Positions 51,162 through 58,946 of a DNA stretch of 64,000 nucleotides are shown in pieces; position 1 is the first letter of the stretch, and each line of letters begins with the position of its first letter. The position numbers and the translations under genes are program-made. Under the pieces are notes generated by a model, which did no database searches, had not been told where the DNA came from, and worked only from the letters and a program-made list of their open reading frames with translations. Origin of the DNA: Gordonia amicalis NBRC 100051 = JCM 11271 (lineage in GTDB: Bacteria; Actinomycetota; Actinomycetes; Mycobacteriales; Mycobacteriaceae); assembly GCF_000332995.1 (NCBI RefSeq), contig NZ_BANS01000021.1:85585-149584 (forward strand), read 5' to 3'.

Positions 51162-52622
51162 ATGGTGGGAGAAACCAGCTACGACGTCGTCGTGATCGGC
51201 GGTGGTCCGGTGGGCGAGAATGCTGCCGACTACGCGATACGGGGAAGCGATCGCACGGCCGCGATCGTCGAACACGAACTGATGGGTGGGGAGTGCTCGT
51301 ACTGGGCCTGCATGCCGAGCAAGGCGCTGCTCGGACCCGGCAACGCCCTCGAGGAGGCGCGGTCACTGGCCGGGTCCCGCGAACGGGCATCGGCGCCGAA
51401 TCCGGATGCCGACGCCGTGCTCGGCTGGCGGGACACCGTCACCGGGCGTCTCGACAACAGCGCCGCCACGCACGATGACTCCGGCCAGGTGCAGTGGGCC
51501 GACGGTGCCGGCATCGAGGTGATCCGCGGTCACGGCCGGATCGTCGGCGAGAAGCAGGTCCGCGTCGGCGACCGGTTGGTGACGGCACGCGAGGCCGTGG
51601 TCATCGCGACCGGCAGCACCGCGTCGGTCCCGCCCGTCCCGGGACTCCGCGAAGCGCTGCCGTGGACCTCGCGCGACGCCACCAACATCCTCGAGATCCC
51701 GGAACGGATGGTGGTTCTCGGCGGCGGGGTGGTGGCGTGCGAGGCCGCGACGTGGCTGCTCGACCTCGGGGTGCGCAGCCTGGTCATGGCCATCCGCGGG
51801 GACCGGCTGTTGCCGCGGATGGAACCCTTTGCAGGGGAACGGGTTGCCGACGCGCTGCGGGCTCTCGGCGCCGACATCCGCTTCGGGACGACGATCGAGG
51901 CGGTCGAACGAACCGACGCCACTGCCTCGGGATACGGACGACTGCACGGCGGCCCGGCGGTCGTCCGGCTCGCGGGCGACGGTGCGGGGGAGCTCACCGT
52001 CGACGAGATCCTGGTCGCGGCCGGAAGGTCGCCCGCGACAACCGATGTGGGCCTCGACTCGCTGGGTTTGGCGGCCAAGGGACCGTTGACGGTCGACGAT
52101 CACCTCACCGTGCCGGGGCATCCGTGGTTGTACTCGGTCGGAGATGTCAACGGCCGCAACGTGTTGACGCATATGGGCAAGTATCAGGCGCGGGTGGCCG
52201 GTGACGTCATCGCGGCCCGGGCGGAGGGGCGAGACCTCGACGGATCGCGGTACGTCGCGGTTTCGGACCATGCCGCGGTGCCGCAGGTGGTGTTCACCAG
52301 ACCGGAGATCTCCTCGGTGGGGCTGACCCACGCGCAGGCGGAGGACGCGGGCATCGACGTGCGCGTCGCCGAAGGGGGCATCTCGGTGGCCGGGTCGTAC
52401 CTGCTGGGTTCGGACTACTCGGGGTACGCCTCTCTGGTCGTCGACGCGGCGCGGGACGTCCTCGTGGGTGCGACGTTCGTCGGGGCGCAGACGGGCGAAC
52501 TCGTGCACTCGGCGACGGTCGCGATCGTCGGTGAGGTGCCGCTGTCGCGGTTGTGGCACGCGGTGCCGTCGTATCCGACCGTCAGCGAGGTGTGGCTGCG
52601 ATTGCTCGACCAGCTGCGCTGA
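51162..52622 (+). CDS. FAD-dependent pyridine nucleotide-disulfide oxidoreductase
   Basis: This 486-residue protein has the FAD motif VVVIGGGPVGENAADYAI near residue 9, the redox-active pair CSYWAC in GGECSYWACMPSKALL near 45, the NAD motif VVLGGGVVACEAATWLL near 185 and a C-terminal dimer segment WHAVPSYPTVSE. It belongs to the mercuric-reductase/dihydrolipoamide-dehydrogenase family. TACGGT (51150-51155) 6 nt before the ATG suggests a leaderless transcript. The specific disulfide substrate is unknown. Confidence 0.88.
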   Translation: MVGETSYDVVVIGGGPVGENAADYAIRGSDRTAAIVEHELMGGECSYWACMPSKALLGPGNALEEARSLAGSRERASAPNPDADAVLGWRDTVTGRLDNSAATHDDSGQVQWADGAGIEVIRGHGRIVGEKQVRVGDRLVTAREAVVIATGSTASVPPVPGLREALPWTSRDATNILEIPERMVVLGGGVVACEAATWLLDLGVRSLVMAIRGDRLLPRMEPFAGERVADALRALGADIRFGTTIEAVERTDATASGYGRLHGGPAVVRLAGDGAGELTVDEILVAAGRSPATTDVGLDSLGLAAKGPLTVDDHLTVPGHPWLYSVGDVNGRNVLTHMGKYQARVAGDVIAARAEGRDLDGSRYVAVSDHAAVPQVVFTRPEISSVGLTHAQAEDAGIDVRVAEGGISVAGSYLLGSDYSGYASLVVDAARDVLVGATFVGAQTGELVHSATVAIVGEVPLSRLWHAVPSYPTVSEVWLRLLDQLR

Positions 52623-52703
52623 CCTGCAGAATCACCGCTTCAGCGGAGTGCCGCTACGTAGGGCCGGCGCGTCTCCGCCGACGTCGCGAGCATGCGGCAC
52701 AAT

Positions 52704-52744
52704 TGGTCTGACCACTTGACCACCTGACCGAGGGTGGCTACCGT
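52704..52744 (+). promoter_or_regulatory. Promoter and FadR-type operator of the GntR gene
   Basis: TGGTCTGACCA (52704-52714) is a perfect palindrome matching the FadR-subfamily pattern TNGTNNNACNA. It adjoins TTGACC (52716-52721), which is 17 bp from TACCGT (52739-52744); the ATG at 52751 is 6 nt further, so the transcript is leaderless. Autoregulation by the GntR protein is likely. Confidence 0.78.
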
Positions 52745-52750
52745 CACAGC

Positions 52751-53488
52751 ATGCCCTTCGAGCCGGTGACCCAGCAGAGCGCACCCGAGATCGTCTTCGA
52801 CCAGATCGTCGAGGGGGTGCTCTCCGGCGATCTGGCCGCCGGTGAAGCGCTCCCCAGCGAACGAGAGCTGGCACGGATGCTCGGGGTGTCCCGGCCGACG
52901 GTGCGCGAGGCGCTCAAACGAGTCGCCGCGGCCGGGCTCGTGACCATCCGGCAGGGCTACGGCGCGCGCGTCCAGGACATCGCACGCACAGGCGGGCTCG
53001 ACCTGTTGCCACGGCTGCTCCTCCGTGGAGGGGCGCTCGTGCCGAGTGTCGCGCGGTCGATCGTCGAAGCGCGCGCCGCCGTCGGGCCGGAGGTCGCCCG
53101 CCTCGCGGCGCAACGTGCCACCGACGACGATCTCGTCGCGATCCGGTCGGTCCTGGATCGTCTCGCCGCCGAGCCGGACCCGATCGGCCAGCAGGTCGCC
53201 GCCCTCGAGTTCTGGAGCGTCGTCATCGACGCGGCCGACTCGATCGCCTTCCGGCTCATGTACAACTCGCTGCGCGCCGCCTACGAGCCCGCCGTACCCG
53301 CTCTGGCCGGGGTCCTGGAACCCGAGGTCGGGAACATCGAGGGCTACCGCGCGCTCGTCGACACCATCGCCGCGCACGCACCCGAACGCGCCGAAGCCGC
53401 GGCCCGAGCCCTTCTCGCACCCGCGACGACGGCACTACTCGCTCTCTGCGAGGCACTCGAGATCACCGACCCACAGGAGGAACACTGA
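52751..53488 (+). CDS. GntR family regulator, FadR subfamily
   Basis: This 245-residue protein has a winged helix at residues 12-75 (AGEALPSERELARMLGVSRPTVREALKRVAAAGLV) and an all-helical FCD effector domain at about 95-235. Its operator and leaderless promoter lie just upstream. It shares one base with the stop-start junction (TGATG) of the following membrane oxygenase gene, so the two form an operon and the regulator probably controls that enzyme. Confidence 0.9.
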   Translation: MPFEPVTQQSAPEIVFDQIVEGVLSGDLAAGEALPSERELARMLGVSRPTVREALKRVAAAGLVTIRQGYGARVQDIARTGGLDLLPRLLLRGGALVPSVARSIVEARAAVGPEVARLAAQRATDDDLVAIRSVLDRLAAEPDPIGQQVAALEFWSVVIDAADSIAFRLMYNSLRAAYEPAVPALAGVLEPEVGNIEGYRALVDTIAAHAPERAEAAARALLAPATTALLALCEALEITDPQEEH

Positions 53489-54207
53489 TGGCCGCCGACG
53501 AGATCGACATCAGGGCGCGCCGGCAGGTCGCGGCCGAGGAACGACGCATGCGGTCGCGGCACTCGATGTCGCTGCGCGACGCATTCGCCGAGTTCCTCCG
53601 GCATCCGTCGCCGTGGATCATGGCGGGTTTCCTCGTCACCGCGCTGGCGGCACGAGTGTGGTTGGGCGGCTGGGGTTTTGCCGACCTACTCGTCCCGGCG
53701 ATCATGGTTGCGAGCTTCCCGCTGGTGGAGTGGCTGGTCCACGTCTTCGTCCTGCACTGGCGACCGAAGCGCCTGGGCCCGGTCACCGTCGACCCGCTCG
53801 TCGCCCGCAAACACCGCGAGCATCACCACAATCCCCGCGACATCCCGCTCATCTTCATCCCGTGGCAGGTGCTGATCGGGGTGATGATCGCGGCCCTCAT
53901 CGTCGGGCTCGTCGTCTTCACCAGCGTCGAGCGCGGGCTGACCTTCCTGGTCGTGCTGCCGGCAATCGGCCTGGTCTACGAGTGGACGCACTACCTGATC
54001 CACTCCGACTACCGGCCGCGCCACGCGTTCTACCGCAGGATCTGGCGCAACCACCGGTTCCACCACTACCGCAACGAGCACTACTGGTTCACGGTCACCA
54101 CCGCCGGGACCGTCGACCGGTTGCTGCGGACCTACCCCGACCCGGACACCGTCGAGAAGTCACCGACCGCGAAGGACCTGCACGCGCTGTCGCGGACGGC
54201 GGAGTAG
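53488..54207 (+). CDS. Sterol desaturase/fatty acid hydroxylase family membrane protein
   Basis: This 239-residue protein has two pairs of hydrophobic helices and the histidine boxes of the di-iron fatty-acid hydroxylase superfamily: HVFVLH near 88, HREHHH near 107, HYLIHSD near 169 and HRFHHYRNEHY near 190. Such membrane enzymes use O2 to hydroxylate or desaturate lipids. It is coupled to the GntR gene. The substrate is not predictable. Confidence 0.87.
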   Translation: MAADEIDIRARRQVAAEERRMRSRHSMSLRDAFAEFLRHPSPWIMAGFLVTALAARVWLGGWGFADLLVPAIMVASFPLVEWLVHVFVLHWRPKRLGPVTVDPLVARKHREHHHNPRDIPLIFIPWQVLIGVMIAALIVGLVVFTSVERGLTFLVVLPAIGLVYEWTHYLIHSDYRPRHAFYRRIWRNHRFHHYRNEHYWFTVTTAGTVDRLLRTYPDPDTVEKSPTAKDLHALSRTAE

Positions 54208-54249
54208 GTCTGAGGCGCTGGCCGAAGGACGACCGAGGTCGGTGAGGTC

Positions 54250-54530
54250 GTTTCGATACGGCTCGTCGCAAGCTCCTCGCCTACTCAACGAGCGGGGGCG
54301 GCTCGTCGCAAGCTCCTCGCCTACTCAACGCTCCTATGTCACGCGGCGGTCGCGGTTGCTGGTTGAGCCGGTAGCGAGCGGAGCGAGCCACCGCGTCGAA
54401 ACCTCCCGCCGTGCTGGTGAGCGGGCCGGTGGCGGGCGGGTTTCGACGCGACGCCTCGCTTCGCTCGGTGTCGGCTCGACCGGCATGGGGTTGCTCGGTG
54501 TCGGCTCGACCGGCATGGGGGTTACTGGTG
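54250..54530. repeat. 350-bp intergenic region made of three repeat types
   Basis: The 54208-54557 gap has no gene. It holds a 31-bp unit beginning GGCTCGTCGCAAGCTCCTCG at 54260 and 54300 (period 40). It also holds a 43-bp element at 54361-54403 that is the reverse complement of 54440-54481 (GTTTCGACGCGACGCCTCGC family), and a 30-bp tandem (GCTCGGTGTCGGCTCGACCG plus GCATGGGG) at about 54463 and 54493. The inverted pair can form a large stem between convergent genes. Confidence 0.85.
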
Positions 54531-54557
54531 TGGAGGTTTCGTGCAGCGTGTGGGGCC

Positions 54558-55310
54558 TCAGGAACCGCCGAGCCCCGACGCCATCGACCACACGAGGATC
54601 TCGGCGCCGGCGGAGGACGTGACCGACATCAGTTCGGCGTCGAGGGCGCGGACGGCGTCGCCGGCGTCCAGAGGCGCAGGTTCCCCGTCGACGGTGACCG
54701 CGGCCTGCCCGTCGACGACGAACAGGTGGGTGAACCGGGCGGCCGGGAGTTCGACGGTGCCGCCTGCGCGCAGCCGCGCGGCGTAGAGCGTGGCGCCGGC
54801 GTTGGCGAGGGAGATCGCGGCCCCACGGTCGGGGTCACCGGAGGCGACCGCGACCAGCTCACCGGTCGACAGCTGGTCGGCGACGTCGGCCTGGTCGTAG
54901 GACGGGGTGAGCCCGTGCCGGTCGGGCATCAGCCACATCTGCACGTAGTGCACCGGCTCGGTCCCGGAACCCGCCAGCTCGGGCCAGGAGTCGTTGCGCT
55001 CGGAGTGCTCGACCCCGGTACCGGCGCTCATCCGCTGGACGAGACCGGGATAGAGCACTCCGGAGTGTCCGGCCGAGTCGCGATGCACGAGCGTTCCGGA
55101 GACCACCCACGTGACGATCTCGCTCTCCTGATGATGGTGGAGGTCGAAGCCCGCGCCGGCCGCCACCTCCTCGTCGTTGAACGCGAGGAGGGCACCGAAG
55201 TGGGTGTTCGTGGGATCGTAGTGATCGCCGAAGGAGAACCCGTGTCGTGAGGTGAGCCAGTCGGTCGTCGTGACCATGCGATCGTCGCCGGGGATCACCG
55301 TGAAAGCCAT
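54558..55310 (-). CDS. Pirin family protein (bicupin)
   Basis: This 250-residue protein has the pirin N-terminal cupin with metal-binding His residues in GAGFDLHHHQESEIVTWVVSG near residue 53 and EHSERNDS near 100, and a C-terminal cupin-like domain (THLFVVDGQAAVTVDGE near 190). YhaK/pirin relatives bind Fe or Ni and some are quercetinases; the role here is unknown. ATG 55310 is taken; the longer open frame lies over the divergent region. Confidence 0.88.
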   Translation of the reverse strand: MAFTVIPGDDRMVTTTDWLTSRHGFSFGDHYDPTNTHFGALLAFNDEEVAAGAGFDLHHHQESEIVTWVVSGTLVHRDSAGHSGVLYPGLVQRMSAGTGVEHSERNDSWPELAGSGTEPVHYVQMWLMPDRHGLTPSYDQADVADQLSTGELVAVASGDPDRGAAISLANAGATLYAARLRAGGTVELPAARFTHLFVVDGQAAVTVDGEPAPLDAGDAVRALDAELMSVTSSAGAEILVWSMASGLGGS

Positions 55311-55499
55311 GGCTCCATCATCGCAGTCGGCGCGGGCCGGACTCGGTGCGGTTTGTCCCCCGTTTGGTGGATCGAACCATACGTCCCGGACCGATGCGAC
55401 CCGCAGATTGCGGGACGAGATGAGTTCGTGACCGGCTTGATTCCCGAATGGAAGCTGGGAGCGTCGAATTCGAGTGTGACAAGAGTGAAGATTGTCGTC

Positions 55500-57137
55500 A
55501 TGAAGATCTGGGTCAAGCGCGCAACATCCGCCGCTTGTGCCGCGGTCACCTGTGCCGTCGTGGTGAGTTCCTGTTCGCTCACCGGATCGTCGAACACCGG
55601 TGCTGCCGCCGCCATCGACGCATTCGCCAGCGCGCTGAGCCGACAGGACGCCGGCGGTGCCGCGCAGCTCACCACCGCGCCCGGTCAGGCCGGCGACAGT
55701 CTGATCACGACGCTGAAATCGATGTCTGCACAACGGATCGACGTCGACATCGAGAAACCCGTCGAATACAGCGACGGTACCGCGACCTTCGCCCTGACCA
55801 CGAAGTGGAACTGGGACAAGGGACGCGCCTACGAGGCGAGCAGTGAAGGAACTGCCCGGAAGCTGTCGTCGGGGTGGAAGGTCACGTGGGATCCGGCGAT
55901 CCTGCATCCGGGTCTCGGCGCCGGAGGTCACCTCCGCGAGATCCGGACCGACGCGACGCCCTCACCGTCGGTGCGCAGTCGCTCGAACAAGGTCTTCATG
56001 TACCTCCAACCGGTGAACGAAATCGTCATCGACCCTGCACAGACGCGCGATCTGGCGGCCACGACCCGAGCGCTGGCCGGCGTGATCGCGCCGATCGCGC
56101 CGCTGATCACCCCAGCGGTCATCGGCGAGAAGCTGGCCGAGACGCCGGGTAAGTCGGTCATCGCCGTCACGCTGCGCGATCCGGACATGCAGGTTCTCGC
56201 GGGCGACCCCGCGCGTGTTCCCGGCGTGAGCGTCAACCGCACCGATCAGCTCGTCATGGCCGACCGTCGGCTGTCGTCGCCGCTCGAGGACGGCCTGACC
56301 AACTACTGGCAGGCGATCCGCGACGCCACAGCCGGCTGGCAGGTCGAGATGGTCAACCCCGGCGTCCGGCCGCGCCGCCTCGCAGGTGAGCAGGGACCGC
56401 CCGGACCCGATGTGCTGTCGACCGTCGATCAGGGTGTGCAGCTGACCCTCGGCGACGCCGCGGTCGAGGTCGGGCAGCCCGCCACGATCCTCACCCTCGA
56501 CGCCCAGACCGGCGCGATCCTGGGCATGGCGCAGAACACGTATGCGGCCGAGCGCAACATCGATATCGATCGGGCCTACCCGGTCGGTTCGACGCTGAAC
56601 CCGGTCTTCGACGAGGTCGGACGCATTGCCGGGCCGCAGCCCGAGCAGGCGGACACGTTGCTCGACCGGCTGGGTCTCGGTGTCCAGTTCACCGTGCCGG
56701 GGGCCAGCGTTCCGACGCCGGGCCAGCCCGGTATCGCGACCATCGGTTACCGCCCCGGCCAGACGAACATGTCGATGACCAACATGGGTGCGCTCGGCGT
56801 CGCAATGGCACGCGCCGCGGCGGGTCAGCCCTCGTCGGTGCCGCCGTTCGTCCTGAGGAATGTGCCCACCAAGGTCGCCGGCGGTGAGCTCGGCGGCCTC
56901 GACCCCGCTCTCGTCGGACCGATCTTGAAGGCGATGACCGCCACCGCGGCCACCGGTGATGCCAGCGACCTCACCCGGGCACCCGGGCTGAAGGCGCTGG
57001 TCGGCACCAACGGCCCGGAGGGACCGGGCTGGTTCGTCGGCATCCAGGGCGGACAGGTGGTCGTGATCTACACCGAAGGTCCGAAGTCGGGTACCGCGGC
57101 GCTTCAGGTGGCGCAGAAGTACTTCACGATCAAGTAG
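55500..57137 (+). CDS. Penicillin-binding lipoprotein-like protein with degenerate active site
   Basis: This 545-residue protein has a lipoprotein signal (TSAACAAVTCAVVVSSCS), an NTF2/MecA_N-like domain (about residues 35-140), a dimerisation region and a transpeptidase-like domain (from about 330), the order seen in mycobacterial Rv2864c-type PBPs. The SxxK motif is changed: Ser364 is kept in YPVGSTLNP but Lys is Asn367. The KTG motif is also lost (LVGTNGPEGPGWFVG). It is probably not a working transpeptidase and may act as a scaffold. A GTG 15 bp upstream is an alternative start. Confidence 0.82.
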   Translation: MKIWVKRATSAACAAVTCAVVVSSCSLTGSSNTGAAAAIDAFASALSRQDAGGAAQLTTAPGQAGDSLITTLKSMSAQRIDVDIEKPVEYSDGTATFALTTKWNWDKGRAYEASSEGTARKLSSGWKVTWDPAILHPGLGAGGHLREIRTDATPSPSVRSRSNKVFMYLQPVNEIVIDPAQTRDLAATTRALAGVIAPIAPLITPAVIGEKLAETPGKSVIAVTLRDPDMQVLAGDPARVPGVSVNRTDQLVMADRRLSSPLEDGLTNYWQAIRDATAGWQVEMVNPGVRPRRLAGEQGPPGPDVLSTVDQGVQLTLGDAAVEVGQPATILTLDAQTGAILGMAQNTYAAERNIDIDRAYPVGSTLNPVFDEVGRIAGPQPEQADTLLDRLGLGVQFTVPGASVPTPGQPGIATIGYRPGQTNMSMTNMGALGVAMARAAAGQPSSVPPFVLRNVPTKVAGGELGGLDPALVGPILKAMTATAATGDASDLTRAPGLKALVGTNGPEGPGWFVGIQGGQVVVIYTEGPKSGTAALQVAQKYFTIK

Positions 57138-57183
57138 TCGAGACCATCATCGAGTAGACGAGGCCACCGCCGGCCCGGTGGGC

Positions 57184-57232
57184 GCTTTCGACGCGACGCC
57201 TCGCTGCGCTCGGTGTCGGCTCAACCGGCGTG
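57184..57232. repeat. Dispersed repeat, single copy, between convergent genes
   Basis: CTTTCGACGCGACGCCTCGC, then TGCGCTCGGTGTCGGCTCAA, is one copy of the family seen at 12260, 42902, 43771 and 54361. It lies between the PBP-like gene and the DUF3054 gene. Confidence 0.8.
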
Positions 57233-57256
57233 GCTTGCGGACATCGGCGCGGTGTG

Positions 57257-57706
57257 TCAGCGGTCGGCGGCGCGCCGGCCGAGGTAGGCGAAGACCGCGC
57301 GCCATCCGAGCAGGAAGACGGCGAGCGTCACGGTCGCGACGATGACGAAGCTGACGGCCACGCCCTGGCTGAGGATGAAGCGCAGGATCATCGCGACGGT
57401 CACGGTGCAGAACCAGATGACGATCCCGACCGGCACCACACGGTCGGGACGGAAGTCGTGGCCGAAGAAGTCGCTGGACCGCACGTGGGCGTACACGTAG
57501 GTGATCGACCAGCCGGCCGCGCAGCCCACGAGGAACGGCCACAGCGTGTGCAGAAAGGCGACCGGTGCATAGCCCTCTTCGTGGCTGGCCCGGCCGATCA
57601 CCACGAAGATCGTGATGGCCACCGCGTCGAACAGGGCGGCAACCGGCCCGGTCGCGGTCCCGCGCGCCGGTGAGGTCCCCGCCTCGGTGGGGTTCGGGAT
57701 CGGCAT
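57257..57706 (-). CDS. DUF3054 family membrane protein
   Basis: This 149-residue protein has four predicted membrane helices (LFDAVAITIFVVIG, LWPFLVGCAAGWSIT, VVPVGIVIWFCTVTVAMIL, VSFVIVATVTLAVFLLGW) and the family feature IGRASHEEG after helix 1. It ends 6 bp after the flippase-like gene upstream on the same strand, so they are probably one transcript. The function is unknown. Confidence 0.8.
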   Translation of the reverse strand: MPIPNPTEAGTSPARGTATGPVAALFDAVAITIFVVIGRASHEEGYAPVAFLHTLWPFLVGCAAGWSITYVYAHVRSSDFFGHDFRPDRVVPVGIVIWFCTVTVAMILRFILSQGVAVSFVIVATVTLAVFLLGWRAVFAYLGRRAADR

Positions 57707-57712
57707 GGTGGT

Positions 57713-58870
57713 CTACCGTACCGGGTCTGACGGGGGATCAGTGTCGGACCCTTGACCGGACTCCGAACGGGACGGGTCCTCTGATGCGGCCGCGTCGACG
57801 TCCCGCTCGACCGCGTCGATGAACGTGTCGTCGCGCCTGATCCGGCTGCGGAACATGATCGCGATGACCACCCAGCCCACCGCCGCGATGAAGACGTAGC
57901 TGATGATCCGGTAGATCAGGACGGCGGTGATGGCGTCGGCGGCGGGCATCCCGGCGCTGGTGAGGGCCGGGACCAGCACGGCGTCGACCACGCCGATACC
58001 GCCCGGGAGCAACGGGATCGCCGTGCCGACGGCCTTGCCGGCCGCGTACGCGACCATGAGTCCAGAGATGCTCGGGTGCGCGTCGACGGCCCAGCAGGCG
58101 AACATCAGACACGCGACGTCGGCGACCCAGTTGAACAGGCTCCAGCCGAAGGCGATGGAGGTGTCGCGTTTGGTCAGCTGGACCGCGCGGAGCTGCTCCA
58201 GTGTCTCGAAGAGCTTCTCGGTGCCGTGGTCGTCGGGTTTGTTGCGGAGCTGGTTGATCCAGCCCAGCACCCGGATGCTGGTGTTCTTCAGAGATTCCGG
58301 ATGGCTGGCGAGGTACTGCAGGACCACCGCGACCGCGAGCAGACCGGCGACCGAGAACACGACGGAGAACGGGCTGGTCTTGGCACCGGCGAGCATTGCG
58401 CCGCCGAAACCGAGGACGGCGAGGCCGACGCCTGCCAGCAGCCCCGACATGACGACCTGCCACGACGCGACGACCGGGGTCGCACCCCACTTGCGCGTCT
58501 CGCGGTAGGTGAAGGCGGGCGCCAGCACCTGACCGCCCGGCATCGTCTGGCTGAGCGAGTTGGCGGCGAGGATGACCGACAGCGACTTCCACTGGGTGAC
58601 GCGGACGCCTGCCGAACGCAGCAGCGCGCGCTGGACCTTCGCGAAACTGTCCATCGACAGCATCGCGGCCACGACACAGGCGAACACCCAGTGCCATTTG
58701 ATGTCGCCGATGCGTAGCCAGGCCTTCTTCAGCTCGGGCCAGATCAGCACGACCTCGACACCGAGGATCACCAGGACGACGGCCAGGAGGACCCACCGCA
58801 CCCACCAGAAGCGGGGACGGGTGGCCGAGCGAGGGGTCACGTCCCCCGGCGAGCCAATATCCTCCGACAT
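57713..58870 (-). CDS. Lysylphosphatidylglycerol synthase-like/UPF0104 transmembrane protein
   Basis: This 385-residue protein has about eight membrane helices. It carries the AglD/MprF-type flippase family pattern: SQTMPGGQVLAPAFTYRETRKWG near residue 105 and the PLLPGGIGVVDAVLVPAL segment near 290. An acidic Ser/Asp-rich tail of about 45 residues follows. Such domains move lipid-linked sugars or aminoacyl-lipids across the membrane, without the catalytic synthase part here. ATG 58870 is taken; GTG 58879 is an alternative. It is 76 bp from the divergent AI-2E family gene. Confidence 0.83.
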   Translation of the reverse strand: MSEDIGSPGDVTPRSATRPRFWWVRWVLLAVVLVILGVEVVLIWPELKKAWLRIGDIKWHWVFACVVAAMLSMDSFAKVQRALLRSAGVRVTQWKSLSVILAANSLSQTMPGGQVLAPAFTYRETRKWGATPVVASWQVVMSGLLAGVGLAVLGFGGAMLAGAKTSPFSVVFSVAGLLAVAVVLQYLASHPESLKNTSIRVLGWINQLRNKPDDHGTEKLFETLEQLRAVQLTKRDTSIAFGWSLFNWVADVACLMFACWAVDAHPSISGLMVAYAAGKAVGTAIPLLPGGIGVVDAVLVPALTSAGMPAADAITAVLIYRIISYVFIAAVGWVVIAIMFRSRIRRDDTFIDAVERDVDAAASEDPSRSESGQGSDTDPPSDPVR

Positions 58871-58946
58871 ACGTGACACCTTAGGCCAGGCTGTATCGCC
58901 GTATGTCCACCACCATTGGGTAGATCGACTGTCTACTGTTGCTCTC

